Source: an uncultured Actinomycetes bacterium
GTDB taxonomy: Bacteria; Actinomycetota; Actinomycetes; Nanopelagicales; Nanopelagicaceae
Direction of reading: 5' to 3'
DNA length: 41,022 bases
Assembly: GCA_903895995.1 (NCBI GenBank)
Contig: CAITVX010000032.1
Coordinates: 1 to 41,022, forward strand
Shown: piece by piece, positions 23,375-31,627 of the stretch
Numbering within the stretch: position 1 is the first letter of the stretch
Layout: the number at the start of each line of letters is the position of its first letter
Made by a program: the position numbers and the translations under genes
Notes under the pieces: generated by a model
What the model was told of the DNA's origin: nothing
What the model saw: the letters and a program-made list of their open reading frames with translations, nothing else
Databases searched by the model: none

Positions 23375-23745
23375 TTCACCAACTTCTTCTCAAGGAGCTC
23401 GTGGGTCACAAAGACCAAGATATATGTCCCAAGTAGCGAAGCAACTGCATAGATAATTGCAGAACTCGGATTTCGATTTTCAAAGTATTGATCCATCTTC
23501 AGTGCGAAGGCTGAATATGTTGTGAATCCCCCACAAAAACCAGCGCCCAGCGCAGGTCTCCACCACCATTTCGCCGATTTATGGTGTCTGGAGTAGAGAA
23601 GTACAGCAACTAAGAAGACAGAGCCGGCATAGTTAACAAGGAGAGTTCCCCACGGAAAACTCTTCTCAGAGAATGGTAGAGAGATCCCCCAGCGAGAGAG
23701 CGAACCGATTATGCCGCCGAGTGAGACGACAACGACGTTCTTCAG
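23371..23745 (-). CDS. crcB: Fluoride channel subunit CrcB/Fluc (second copy, CTG start)
   Basis: The minus strand encodes a 124-residue second CrcB that has no ATG, GTG or TTG at a usable place. The frame shows GGIIGSLSRWG, then WGTLLVNYAGSVFLVAVLL with the conserved Asn, then GAGFCGGFTTYSAFA, the pore motif, and a last helix before the stop. The only sensible start is CTG at 23745. It forms a CTGA overlap with the stop of the upstream gene, the same 4-base layout as the GTGA and ATGA junctions elsewhere in the window, and GGGG lies 5 bases before it. The frame is closed by a TAG 24 bases further up. It pairs with the adjoining crcB, giving the usual two-gene heterodimer. Confidence 0.9.
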   Translation of the reverse strand: MKNVVVVSLGGIIGSLSRWGISLPFSEKSFPWGTLLVNYAGSVFLVAVLLYSRHHKSAKWWWRPALGAGFCGGFTTYSAFALKMDQYFENRNPSSAIIYAVASLLGTYILVFVTHELLEKKLVK

Positions 23746-24095
23746 TTTTTCCCCACACGCTTTACAGTGCTATTAAGTAATCCTGAGACGAGGGAGATGA
23801 TTAAAGCTGCAAAGAGAGCTGACCAAAAATTATTGATTGTGAGCGCACTCGACCAACGTGCAGTGAGTTCAAGCATCGCGGCGTTAATAACAACAATGAA
23901 GAGACCCATCGAGAGCAAGACGGCTGGAAGAGTCAGCAATTTCAACATGGACCCGATGGTTGTGTTAATCACTGAGAAGAGTAAAGCGACCCAGAAATAG
24001 CTCCATGCCCCACCGTGAACATTTATTCCGGGAACCAACGCGGTGGCAGCCCAAACAGCAAGTGCACTTGCAGCCCAACGGATTAAGAGTTTCAT
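23742..24095 (-). CDS. Small membrane protein, YvlD/phage holin 4-2 family
   Basis: The 117-residue protein has four predicted membrane helices: about 5-21, 33-50, 57-75 and 90-107. It matches the family of YvlD-like proteins named after mycobacterial phage holins, with an ATALVPGINVHG loop and INTTIGSMLKLLTLP after the second helix. These are ordinary chromosomal membrane proteins of unknown function, and no phage genes surround it. It is the first gene of an operon with both crcB genes, joined through the CTGA overlap. TACCCT lies 7 bases before the ATG. Confidence 0.82.
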   Translation of the reverse strand: MKLLIRWAASALAVWAATALVPGINVHGGAWSYFWVALLFSVINTTIGSMLKLLTLPAVLLSMGLFIVVINAAMLELTARWSSALTINNFWSALFAALIISLVSGLLNSTVKRVGKN

Positions 24096-24102
24096 ACCTT
24101 AA

Positions 24103-24108
24103 AGGGTA
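24103..24108 (-). promoter_or_regulatory. Candidate -10 (TACCCT) of the YvlD-crcB-crcB operon
   Basis: TACCCT is 7 bases from the ATG at 24095; it is a weak match to consensus. An AAGG immediately before the ATG is too close to be a good ribosome binding site. Confidence 0.3.
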
Positions 24109-24130
24109 CTAGATAGATCAAAGAAAGATA

Positions 24131-24892
24131 TTAGAGCATGCCCTCGCGCTTGCGAATCTTGCTTCCAAGCCAGCGTAGCGGATCATATTTCTCATCGACA
24201 ACACGCTCCTTCATTGGAATGATCGCATTATCGGTGATACGAATATGTTCTGGGCAAACTTCGGTGCAGCACTTGGTGATGTTACACATTCCAAGTCCAT
24301 GTTCTTCTTGAGCGCTCTTCTTGCGGTTACGCAAAATATCTAGTGGATGCATATCAAGCTCTGCGATACGGATAAAGAAGCGTGGTCCTGCAAAGGATTT
24401 CTTATTCTCTTCGTGATCGCGAATAACGTGGCAGGTATCTTGGCACAAGAAACATTCAATGCATTTACGGAATTCTTGGGATCGTTCGACATCGATCTGT
24501 TGCATGCGAGGTTCGCCAGGCTTCATGCCAGGAGGCATTTCAACAGATGGGATCTCCATCGCTTTCTTGTAGTTAAAGGAGACATCTGTAACGAGATCCT
24601 TGATGACAGGAAATGCGCGAAGTGGCGTGATTGTGATGGTTTCATCTTCTGGATACGAAGCGACTTGAGTCATGCATGCAAGGCGAGGCTTTCCGTTGAT
24701 CTCCATTGAGCAAGATCCGCATTTACCAGCCTTACAGTTCCAGCGAACAGCAAGATCACCCATCTGAGTTGCTTGAACGCGATGAATAATATCGAGCACA
24801 ACTTCACCATGATTCGCCTCAACCGTTACATCTTGCAGACCACCGGTCTTATCGTCTCCACGCCAGATACGTAATTTGAGAGTGCGTGCCAT
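24131..24892 (-). CDS. sdhB: Succinate dehydrogenase iron-sulfur subunit
   Basis: The 253-residue protein carries the three iron-sulfur centres of the succinate dehydrogenase/fumarate reductase family. CKAGKCGSCSMEINGKPRLAC holds the 2Fe-2S cluster, while CIECFLCQDTCHV and CNITKCCTEVCPEHI hold the remaining cysteines for the 4Fe-4S and 3Fe-4S clusters. It passes electrons from the FAD of SdhA to the membrane quinone site. Its length and the size of the neighbouring membrane subunit match the Sdh1 type of mycobacteria. It begins in a TAATG overlap with the stop of sdhA. Confidence 0.95.
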   Translation of the reverse strand: MARTLKLRIWRGDDKTGGLQDVTVEANHGEVVLDIIHRVQATQMGDLAVRWNCKAGKCGSCSMEINGKPRLACMTQVASYPEDETITITPLRAFPVIKDLVTDVSFNYKKAMEIPSVEMPPGMKPGEPRMQQIDVERSQEFRKCIECFLCQDTCHVIRDHEENKKSFAGPRFFIRIAELDMHPLDILRNRKKSAQEEHGLGMCNITKCCTEVCPEHIRITDNAIIPMKERVVDEKYDPLRWLGSKIRKREGML

Positions 24893-26775
24893 TAGTTGGA
24901 ACCGCCTTTCGAAATTTCTTCCGGGGTCATGTACTTTTCAAGTTCGTGTACATCAAAGAGGTCGAAAAGTTCCTTTGGAAGTACAGGAAGAGGTTGGGCT
25001 TTCACAATTACTTTATCGCGATCAAAGCTTGAAATGTGGTTGACCTGACGCCATGTTGAATTCATTCCAGGGAAATCATCGCGTGTGTGGCCACCGCGGG
25101 ACTCTTCACGCAGCAATGCAGATTTCGCAGTGCTCTCGGCAACAAGCAACATATTGTCGAGATCGAATGCCAAGTGGAATCCAGGATTGAACTTGCGATC
25201 GCCTGTCACTGAAATATTTGCACTGCGCTTTCGGATATCAGCAATCTTCTCAATCGCTTGTGTTAGTTCGGCGCCAGTGCGGATGATTCCGACGAGATTA
25301 TGTGTGACTTCTTGAAGTTCTTGGTGGAGTGAGTAAGCGTTCTCGCCACCTGTGCGAGTAAATGGAGCAGCGATTCGTGTTGCTGCCTTCTCGAGAGTCG
25401 CGGCGCTTACGGGGTTCTTGCCATGTGATTTCACATATTCGACTGCGCCCATGCCGGCACGGCGTCCGAAGACCAAGAGATCTGTGAGTGAGTTTCCGCC
25501 GAGTCGGTTAGACCCATGCATTCCGCCTGCAACTTCACCAGCTGCAAAGAGACCATCTACACCAACAGCTGCTGCTGTATCTGGCTCAACTTCAACGCCG
25601 CCCATGACATAGTGACAAGTTGGGCCAACTTCCATAGCTTCCTTGGTGATATCTACGCCAGCTAGTTCGTAGAACTGGTGCCACATAGATGGAAGGCGCT
25701 TCTTAATAACTTCGGCAGAAAGACGCTTTGAAACATCGAGGAATACTCCACCATGTTCGGTCCCACGTCCCGCCTTTACTTCAGTATTGATAGCGCGTGC
25801 CACTTCATCGCGAGGCAATAACTCTGGTGGGCGACGGTTATTGTCTTGATCGATATACCAACGATCGGCTTCAGCTTCATTATCTGCATACTTATCTTTG
25901 AAGACATCTGGAATATATTTGAACATGAATCGCTCACCGAGCGAGTTGGTGAGAATTCCACCTTCGCCGCGAACAGACTCTGTTACAAGAATTCCTTTAA
26001 CAGAAAGTGGCCAGACCATTCCTGTTGGGTGGAATTGTAAAAATTCCATATCAACTAAGTTGGCACCGGCTTTGAGAGCAAGCGCATGGCCATCGCCAGT
26101 GCCCTCCCAAGAGTTCGATGTAATTTTAAATGTCTTTCCAACGCCACCAGTTGCGATAACGACTGCAGGTGCTTCAAAGAGAATCTCTTCGCCAGTTTCT
26201 CGGCGGTAGCCATATGCGCCTGCAATTTTGCCATTCTCTTTGAGAATGTCAGTGATAGTTACTTCGGCAAATACTTTGAGGTTCTTCTCGGCGTCGCCAG
26301 TTTCCCGCTTATCTTTCTGCTGCAAAGCAACGATGCGTTGCTGCATGGTGCGAATAAGTTCTAGACCGGTGCGATCACCAACGTGAGCAAGACGTGGGTA
26401 CTCATGCCCACCGAAGTTGCGTTGAGAAATTTTGCCCTCGGATGTGCGATCAAAGAGTGCGCCCCACATCTCAAGCTCCCAGATGCGGTCTGGTGCTTCT
26501 TTGGCGTGTAGTTCAGCCATTCTGAAGTGATTGAGGAACTTACCGCCACGCATAGTGTCGCGGAAGTGAACCATCCAGTTGTCATTGTCGTTGACGTTAC
26601 CCATCGAGGCTGCGGCTCCACCTTCAGCCATAACTGTGTGAGCCTTACCAAAGAGTGACTTACAGACGATTGCGACAGATAAACCTGCATCGCGAGCTTC
26701 TACTGCTGCGCGAAGTCCAGCCCCACCAGCCCCGACGATAACCACGTCGTATGAATACTTCTCTAGATTAGCCAT
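24892..26775 (-). CDS. sdhA: Succinate dehydrogenase flavoprotein subunit
   Basis: The 627-residue protein is the catalytic subunit. VVIVGAGGAGLRAAVEA is the FAD-binding motif. GKAHTVMAEGGAA contains the His expected to bind FAD covalently. FLQFHPTGMVWP and HGSNRLGGNSL belong to the substrate and FAD sites, and a C-terminal helical domain follows. It oxidises succinate to fumarate on the cytoplasmic side. GGGGGA lies about 10 bases before the ATG. It stands 18 bases after sdhC and overlaps sdhB by one base, so the order is sdhC-sdhA-sdhB. Confidence 0.96.
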   Translation of the reverse strand: MANLEKYSYDVVIVGAGGAGLRAAVEARDAGLSVAIVCKSLFGKAHTVMAEGGAAASMGNVNDNDNWMVHFRDTMRGGKFLNHFRMAELHAKEAPDRIWELEMWGALFDRTSEGKISQRNFGGHEYPRLAHVGDRTGLELIRTMQQRIVALQQKDKRETGDAEKNLKVFAEVTITDILKENGKIAGAYGYRRETGEEILFEAPAVVIATGGVGKTFKITSNSWEGTGDGHALALKAGANLVDMEFLQFHPTGMVWPLSVKGILVTESVRGEGGILTNSLGERFMFKYIPDVFKDKYADNEAEADRWYIDQDNNRRPPELLPRDEVARAINTEVKAGRGTEHGGVFLDVSKRLSAEVIKKRLPSMWHQFYELAGVDITKEAMEVGPTCHYVMGGVEVEPDTAAAVGVDGLFAAGEVAGGMHGSNRLGGNSLTDLLVFGRRAGMGAVEYVKSHGKNPVSAATLEKAATRIAAPFTRTGGENAYSLHQELQEVTHNLVGIIRTGAELTQAIEKIADIRKRSANISVTGDRKFNPGFHLAFDLDNMLLVAESTAKSALLREESRGGHTRDDFPGMNSTWRQVNHISSFDRDKVIVKAQPLPVLPKELFDLFDVHELEKYMTPEEISKGGSN

Positions 26776-26793
26776 GAATAACGATCCCCCGAC

Positions 26794-27597
26794 TTAGAAG
26801 AAGTACCAGTTAGTGATCGCGTGGGTCGCGACTTCACGTACATAAACATCAGCAAAGGCAACGCCGAGCAATGAGACCCAAGCGAAGTTCTGGTGGTAAT
26901 GGTTGAGTTTTGAAACAAATGTCCATGCCTTGTAGCGAAGTGGGTGCTTCGAGAAGTTACGAAGACGTCCACCGACTGTGTGGCGACAGGTGTGACACGA
27001 AAGTGAGTAGAACCAGAGGAATGTCGCATTTGCCAAGAGCACAAGTGTGCCGACTGACATATGGCCCCATTGCTTCTCAGGGTTTCTAAATGCCAAGATC
27101 GCATCGACTGTGAGCAAGACGTTAAAGACAAGCCCTGCATAGAAGAAGTAGCGGTGCATGTTCTGCATAATCAAAGGTGCACGAGTCTCACCGGTGTATT
27201 TGGAGTGTGGCTCAGCAACTGCACATGCAGGTGGAGACATCCAGAAAGAACGGTAGTAAGCCTTACGGTAGTAATAACAAGTCATGCGGAATCCGAGTGG
27301 GAAGATCAAGATCAATAGCGCTGGTGAAAGAACCATTCCGAAGATATGGATAATTCCAAATGGTGTGCCGAGTAATGAAGCTCCGGCGACGCAAGCAGTT
27401 GAAAGACATGGTGAGTAGAAAGGTGAGATCAGCGGTTCTGCAAAATAATTACCATTTTCAAATGCGCGAAGAGTTGCATAAATAATGAATGCGATCAGAA
27501 CCAGGAAAGTAATGAGAGGTTGAACCCACCACTTATCGGTGCGCAGCGTGCGCTCTGAAATCTTTGCTCGCCCTTGAGAAAATACGCCTGTTGCCAT
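26794..27597 (-). CDS. sdhC: Succinate dehydrogenase membrane anchor subunit (Sdh1 type)
   Basis: The 267-residue protein has about five membrane helices, beginning near residues 28-46 (PLITFLVLIAFIIYATLRAF). It is rich in His, Cys and Tyr in the parts near the membrane surface (MTCYYYRKAYYRSFWMSPPAC, SLSCHTCRHTVGG). It resembles the single membrane subunit of the Mycobacterium Sdh1 complex (Rv0249c type), in which one long protein replaces separate SdhC and SdhD. It holds haem and the menaquinone site; the exact haem ligands are uncertain. No Shine-Dalgarno is obvious before the ATG. Confidence 0.88.
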   Translation of the reverse strand: MATGVFSQGRAKISERTLRTDKWWVQPLITFLVLIAFIIYATLRAFENGNYFAEPLISPFYSPCLSTACVAGASLLGTPFGIIHIFGMVLSPALLILIFPLGFRMTCYYYRKAYYRSFWMSPPACAVAEPHSKYTGETRAPLIMQNMHRYFFYAGLVFNVLLTVDAILAFRNPEKQWGHMSVGTLVLLANATFLWFYSLSCHTCRHTVGGRLRNFSKHPLRYKAWTFVSKLNHYHQNFAWVSLLGVAFADVYVREVATHAITNWYFF

Positions 27598-27618
27598 GAG
27601 AGAAGTCTGCCGAGCGAG

Positions 27619-27630
27619 GCAAAGCTTTGC
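27619..27630. promoter_or_regulatory. Perfect 12-base palindrome ahead of sdhC
   Basis: GCAAAGCTTTGC reads the same on both strands. It follows a TATATC that could be the -10 of the sdh operon, which puts it near the likely transcription start. It could be an operator or the base of a short hairpin. Confidence 0.35.
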
Positions 27631-27643
27631 TAGATATAAGTAA

Positions 27644-27674
27644 GCGCAGGGGCTGTGAAGTCAGCCACCTGCGC
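27644..27674 (-). terminator. Hairpin after tRNA-Ser(TGA)
   Basis: GCGCAGG/CCTGCGC and GGCTG/CAGCC form a 12-bp stem with one bulged T around an ACTTCA loop. It is followed by the T-rich TTACTTATATC. It lies 9 bases after the tRNA and fits a terminator. Confidence 0.65.
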
Positions 27675-27682
27675 TCATTTAC

Positions 27683-27768
27683 TGGCGGAGGACGTGGGAT
27701 TTGAACCCACGAAGGTTTCCCTTGCCGGTTTTCAAGACCGGTGCACTCGGCCGCTATGCGAGTCCTCC
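27683..27768 (-). tRNA. tRNA-Ser (anticodon TGA)
   Basis: The minus strand forms a class II tRNA with acceptor stem GGAGGAC/GTCCTCC, discriminator G and encoded CCA. The anticodon stem is CCGGT/ACCGG with loop CTTGAAA (anticodon TGA, reading UCN codons with A or G third). A long variable arm and a T arm with TTCAAAT are present. It lies on the same strand as, and downstream of, serS and the HAD gene. Confidence 0.97.
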
Positions 27769-27797
27769 GTGGGCAAACTTACCGTTTGGAGAGCCAT

Positions 27798-27815
27798 CCC
27801 TCAAAATTGAGAGGG
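27798..27815 (-). terminator. Small hairpin between the HAD gene and tRNA-Ser
   Basis: CCCTC and GAGGG form a 5-bp stem around an 8-base loop, starting 4 bases after the HAD stop. With no T tract it is a weak terminator or a processing signal. Confidence 0.3.
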
Positions 27816-27818
27816 TAT

Positions 27819-28655
27819 CTAGGCAGGGAGTGCGATTAACTCTTCAATAATGCGAGCGACAGAATCGGTGTGATGCGGTTCTGCGACAAATTTTGCATGT
27901 TTTATTCCATCGCGATGTCCATCGCCCATCGCCCAAGAACGGCCAGTCCATTCCAACATAGAGAAGTCATTGGGATTATCACCAAAGCTCACGCAATCAG
28001 CAGCATCGATCCCTAAACGTTCTGCAACCTTTGCGAGGGTCTCCCCTTTACTCACGCCAGTAGCAGAGATCTCAAGAAGTGATTCAGTTGGATTTGAATG
28101 TGTAATCGTTGCTAGATGCCCCGCCTCACGAATTGCGATTTCGAGCATCTCATCTGAAGACATCTCGTAGTCACTACAACGTGCAAGCATCTTGAAAGCA
28201 GGTCGAATCATCTTCGCTTCGATCTTATCGATCGGTTGCATATCGACTCCGATATCCCAACGGGGAACGTATGCAATCTCGTGGTGGAACTCATCGCCAT
28301 ACTCGATAGCAAAAGAGATATTGGGAATATGTAAACGTAAGATGCGAGCGAGTTCTAATTGGTTCTGGATCGAGATTCCCCACTCTTCGAGAATCTTATC
28401 TTCTCGAAAATCATAAAGCATCGCCCCATTGGCACAGATTGAATCTCCGAATGAGAATGCCTTACGAATCTCTGGCATCCAGCGAGGTGGGCGTCCAGTA
28501 ACAAAGTAAATATGTATACCTAAATCATGTGCAGCTTTAAATGCATCGATTGTTCTTTGGCGAATTTGGCTCTCGTCATAGCCGCTACCGTGAACGACGA
28601 TCGTGCCATCGAGATCTGTAGCAATAAGTTTCGGACGCTTGCCCGGGATACTCAC
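27819..28655 (-). CDS. HAD-superfamily hydrolase, Cof type
   Basis: The 278-residue protein is a Cof-type (class IIB cap) HAD phosphatase. [11 protein letters not shown] (about 10-20) is motif I with the nucleophile Asp, [11 protein letters not shown] is motif II, and [14 protein letters not shown] is motif IV with the magnesium-binding Asp pair. The motif III Lys lies in SKGETLAK. Such enzymes remove phosphate from sugar phosphates or cofactors; the substrate is unknown. It starts at GTG inside a GTGA overlap with serS, so it is translated together with the tRNA synthetase. Confidence 0.9.
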   Translation of the reverse strand: MSIPGKRPKLIATDLDGTIVVHGSGYDESQIRQRTIDAFKAAHDLGIHIYFVTGRPPRWMPEIRKAFSFGDSICANGAMLYDFREDKILEEWGISIQNQLELARILRLHIPNISFAIEYGDEFHHEIAYVPRWDIGVDMQPIDKIEAKMIRPAFKMLARCSDYEMSSDEMLEIAIREAGHLATITHSNPTESLLEISATGVSKGETLAKVAERLGIDAADCVSFGDNPNDFSMLEWTGRSWAMGDGHRDGIKHAKFVAEPHHTDSVARIIEELIALPA

Positions 28656-29917
28656 GCTTGCGGGAGCAATCTATCTACTCCCAAGAATGGGCGTAGCGCT
28701 GCAGGAACGTTGACTGAGCCATCGGCATTCTGATGGTTCTCAAGGATTGCGACGATCATTCGAGGAATAGCAACGAGTGTTCCATTAAGAGTTGCAACAG
28801 ATTTCGTACCTGACTCTTCACGGTAGCGAATATTGAGTCTGCGAGCCTGAAATTCGGTGCAATTCGATGTTGATGTAACTTCGCGATAAGCGCTCTGAGT
28901 AGGGATCCAGGCCTCGATATCAAATTTACGAATCGCAGATGCGCCAAGGTCACCTGATGCAACATCAATCACGCGATATGGAATCTCCATCGCGTTCATA
29001 AAATCTTTCTCCCATTGCAAAAGGCGCAAGTGCTCGGCCTTTGCATCTTCTGGCTTGCAGAAGGTGAACATCTCAACCTTGTCGAACTGGTGCACTCGGA
29101 TAATTCCACGAGTGTCCTTGCCGTAGGTTCCAGCTTCGCGGCGGAAGCATGATGAGTAACCGGCATAGCGAAGTGGGAGATTATCGATGATCTCATCCAT
29201 GTGATACGCAGCGAGCGGAACTTCAGATGTTCCAACAAGATAGAAATCATCTTCTTCAAGATGGAAGACATTCTCTGCAGCCTGCCCAAGGAAGCCAGTT
29301 CCTTCCATCGCAGCAGGTTTTACAAGTACCGGTGGGATTACAGGAGTGAAGCCAGCTTTTGTTGCAGATGAGATCGCATGGTTAACAAGTGCGAATTCAA
29401 GAAGAGCGCCTATGCCAGTGAGGTAATAGAAACGTGAACCCGAAACCTTTGCACCGCGTTCAGTATCAATCGCCTTAAGGATCTTTCCAATCTCGACATG
29501 ATCTTTTGGTTCAAAGCCATCAACGGTGAAATCACGTGGTGTGCCGACATGTTCAATGATTGTAAAATCTTCTTCGCCGCCGACAGGTGCATCTGGATCA
29601 ATCAAGTTATGAATCTTCAGCAAGATTGCCTGTGATTTTTCAGCGAGCTCAGAGGCCTTGGATTCTGCTGCTTTTACTTGAGCAGCGAGTTCCTTCGCAT
29701 TCTCAAGAATCTTCGCCTTCGCATCGCCCTTTGCGGCCCCAACGCTCTTAGAGAGAACGTTCTGTTCTGCGCGAAGTGCTTCAAATGCTGTGAGGGCTGT
29801 TCGGCGTGCATCATCTGCAGCAATTACTTGGTCGATCAGGGCAGGGTCTTCTCCACGAACCTTCTGTGATGCGCGTGCAGCATCTGGGTTTTCACGGATT
29901 ACCTTGAGATCGATCAC
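28652..29917 (-). CDS. serS: Seryl-tRNA synthetase
   Basis: The 421-residue class II synthetase begins [17 protein letters not shown] and continues with the long antiparallel coiled coil (about 30-105) that grips the long arm of tRNA-Ser. [13 protein letters not shown] is motif 2 and [18 protein letters not shown] is motif 3. It charges tRNA-Ser and tRNA-Sec-like substrates with serine. The start is GTG at 29917, supported by TAGAAT exactly 6 bases before it. That hexamer includes the TAG stop of pheA, so serS has its own promoter at the end of pheA. Both tRNA-Ser genes of this window encode substrates. Confidence 0.97.
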   Translation of the reverse strand: MIDLKVIRENPDAARASQKVRGEDPALIDQVIAADDARRTALTAFEALRAEQNVLSKSVGAAKGDAKAKILENAKELAAQVKAAESKASELAEKSQAILLKIHNLIDPDAPVGGEEDFTIIEHVGTPRDFTVDGFEPKDHVEIGKILKAIDTERGAKVSGSRFYYLTGIGALLEFALVNHAISSATKAGFTPVIPPVLVKPAAMEGTGFLGQAAENVFHLEEDDFYLVGTSEVPLAAYHMDEIIDNLPLRYAGYSSCFRREAGTYGKDTRGIIRVHQFDKVEMFTFCKPEDAKAEHLRLLQWEKDFMNAMEIPYRVIDVASGDLGASAIRKFDIEAWIPTQSAYREVTSTSNCTEFQARRLNIRYREESGTKSVATLNGTLVAIPRMIVAILENHQNADGSVNVPAALRPFLGVDRLLPQA

Positions 29918-29923
29918 GGCGTG

Positions 29924-29929
29924 ATTCTA
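29924..29929 (-). promoter_or_regulatory. Candidate -10 (TAGAAT) of serS, built on the pheA stop codon
   Basis: TAGAAT lies 6 bases from the GTG of serS, and its first three bases are the stop codon of pheA. This would give a leaderless serS message. Confidence 0.55.
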
Positions 29930-30766
29930 CCGAACTCTTGGGTAGGAACCGAGGAAGCGAATATCTTCGCAAATTTCGCGAAGTCCTTTGACTGCTGCCG
30001 CGACAGATTGATCGTTGATATGTCCTTCGACATCAATAATGAAGTGATAATGCCCGAGTTCGCGACCAGTTGGGCGGCTCTGAATAAATGTGAGGTTGAC
30101 GTTGTTCTTCGCAAACTCGGTAAGGATCTCCAGAAGCGCACCTGCATGATCGATATCGATATATGCAACAAGTGAAGTGCGATCATGTCCAGTCGGGGCG
30201 GAAAGTTCGCCAGGTAGTTCAGCAATCACAAAGCGAGTGACCGCTCCTTGGTTCTCACCAATATCTTCGGCCACAACAGTTCGGCCATATTTTTCAGCGG
30301 CCCACTTTGCTGCAATTGCAGCATCAAAGTTTCCATCAGCTAACCCTTTTGCGGCTGCAGCTGTAGATGATGTTTCGATAACTTCTGCATCGGGAAGTTC
30401 GCGAGCAATATAACCGCGGCACTGCGCTTCTGCATGGGGATGGGTAGCGATACGAGTAATTTTTTCGCCGACACGATCTGGCATCACCATCAGCGCAAAG
30501 GAGACAGGAAGTGTCGTTTCGGCAGTAATAACTAATGGGGTACCGATTGCGAGCTCATCGAGTGTGCGAGCAACAACGCCTTCCACTGAATTCTCGATTG
30601 GGACGAGCGCCTTGAGGACATCACCATTTCGGACAGCCTCGAGCGCAGCAGTCACATTGGCATAAGCGATGAGCTCATCCTCAGAGGTTGTGATCTGACG
30701 AAGAGCCGCTTCCGTAAATGTGCCTTCAGGTCCAAGATAGGCATATCGAGTCGCAGGGCGGGTCAC
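29927..30766 (-). CDS. pheA: Prephenate dehydratase
   Basis: The 279-residue enzyme makes phenylpyruvate from prephenate in phenylalanine synthesis. YAYLGPEGTFTEAAL opens the catalytic domain, LVPIENSVEGVV is conserved, and GAVTRFVIA holds the catalytic Thr-Arg-Phe. A C-terminal ACT domain contains LTFIQSRPTGRELGHYHFIID, whose ESRP-like motif (here QSRP) binds phenylalanine for feedback control. There is no chorismate mutase domain, as usual in actinobacteria. The start is GTG at 30766, with TACCCT 6 bases upstream. Confidence 0.95.
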   Translation of the reverse strand: MTRPATRYAYLGPEGTFTEAALRQITTSEDELIAYANVTAALEAVRNGDVLKALVPIENSVEGVVARTLDELAIGTPLVITAETTLPVSFALMVMPDRVGEKITRIATHPHAEAQCRGYIARELPDAEVIETSSTAAAAKGLADGNFDAAIAAKWAAEKYGRTVVAEDIGENQGAVTRFVIAELPGELSAPTGHDRTSLVAYIDIDHAGALLEILTEFAKNNVNLTFIQSRPTGRELGHYHFIIDVEGHINDQSVAAAVKGLREICEDIRFLGSYPRVR

Positions 30767-30772
30767 TCTCTA

Positions 30773-30778
30773 AGGGTA
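30773..30778 (-). promoter_or_regulatory. Candidate -10 (TACCCT) for pheA
   Basis: TACCCT is 6 bases (TAGAGA) from the GTG start of pheA. The AGAG part could act as a weak ribosome binding site instead. Confidence 0.4.
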
Positions 30779-30853
30779 ACTTGTTAGGCTCAGGGCTTGT
30801 AATCCATATTCATCCGGCAAGATCTCAGGCGAATTCGAGAGAGAGGAGCAGCT

Positions 30854-31627
30854 ATGGCCCGCTCTTTCCGCGTACTTGCTGCTACAGATCTCGGTCTCGT
30901 CCGTGATGGAAACGAGGATGCTGCACTGGTATCTCCATCACTGATCGCCGTTGCCGATGGAATGGGCGGTCATGCTGCCGGAGAAGTCGCATCGAAAATT
31001 GCAATCACATCACTTGCTGCCTTAAGCAAAGTTTTAGATGATGGCGCCATCGATGACGACTCTCGTGAAGATTTATTACTCAATATTTGTTATTCGATCG
31101 ATCAAGAAATTTTAGATCGCACGTCAGAGAATCCAGCGCTCAGTGGCATGGGAACTACGCTGACAGCGCTGCATCTCACCGATCGCACCATCGAACTTCT
31201 TCATGTCGGTGATTCACGTGCCTATAGATGGAATGGAAAGAAACTCTCTCAGATCAGCGTCGACCATACTGTTATGCAAGAACTTATCGATCAAGGCCGA
31301 CTCACTCCTGAAGAAGTACACGATCATCCCCAGCGTTCACTCTTAACACAGGCACTCATGGGAGACTCTGGAATCGATCCAGTGCTTGTGTCACTCGATG
31401 CAAGCAGTGGCGATAAATTCTTACTGTGCAGCGATGGTTTGAGCTCTGTCCTCTCAGATTATGAAATTAACCAAATCATAAAAAAGAGCACCGAAGAAGT
31501 TCTATTGAGTGCCCTCATTAATGCAACAAAAGAAAAGGGTGCACCAGATAACATCACTATCCTCTGGGCTGAGATCGTTGATGAAAAATTAAGTGGTACG
31601 CAATTGATTGGTGCCGCAAATGAGTAA
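30854..31627 (+). CDS. pstP: PP2C-type serine/threonine phosphatase (PstP-like)
   Basis: The 257-residue protein has the PPM phosphatase motifs in order: GLVRDGNEDAAL, VADGMGGHAAGEVA, GMGTTLTALHL, LLHVGDSRAY, LLCSDGLSSVL and APDNITILWAE. The Asp residues bind two or three metal ions. It most likely removes phosphate from PknB and its substrates. Compared with mycobacterial PstP (about 500 residues) it lacks the membrane helix and outer domain, so it should be cytoplasmic. AGGAG lies 6 bases before the ATG, one of few clear ribosome binding sites here. Its end overlaps pknB by 8 bases. Confidence 0.94.
   Translation: MARSFRVLAATDLGLVRDGNEDAALVSPSLIAVADGMGGHAAGEVASKIAITSLAALSKVLDDGAIDDDSREDLLLNICYSIDQEILDRTSENPALSGMGTTLTALHLTDRTIELLHVGDSRAYRWNGKKLSQISVDHTVMQELIDQGRLTPEEVHDHPQRSLLTQALMGDSGIDPVLVSLDASSGDKFLLCSDGLSSVLSDYEINQIIKKSTEEVLLSALINATKEKGAPDNITILWAEIVDEKLSGTQLIGAANE

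Noticed and set aside
23742-24095. Prophage holin, suggested by the family name
   Set aside because: YvlD-like proteins are common chromosomal membrane proteins, and there is no phage gene, integrase or attachment site nearby.
24096-24130. Fluoride riboswitch ahead of the crcB operon
   Set aside because: Only 35 bases separate the operon from sdhB, too few for the aptamer, and a leaderless start is suggested.
26763-27140. A 125-codon frame overlapping sdhC on the same strand
   Set aside because: SdhC motifs and membrane helices lie in the other frame; this product has no membrane pattern or domain.
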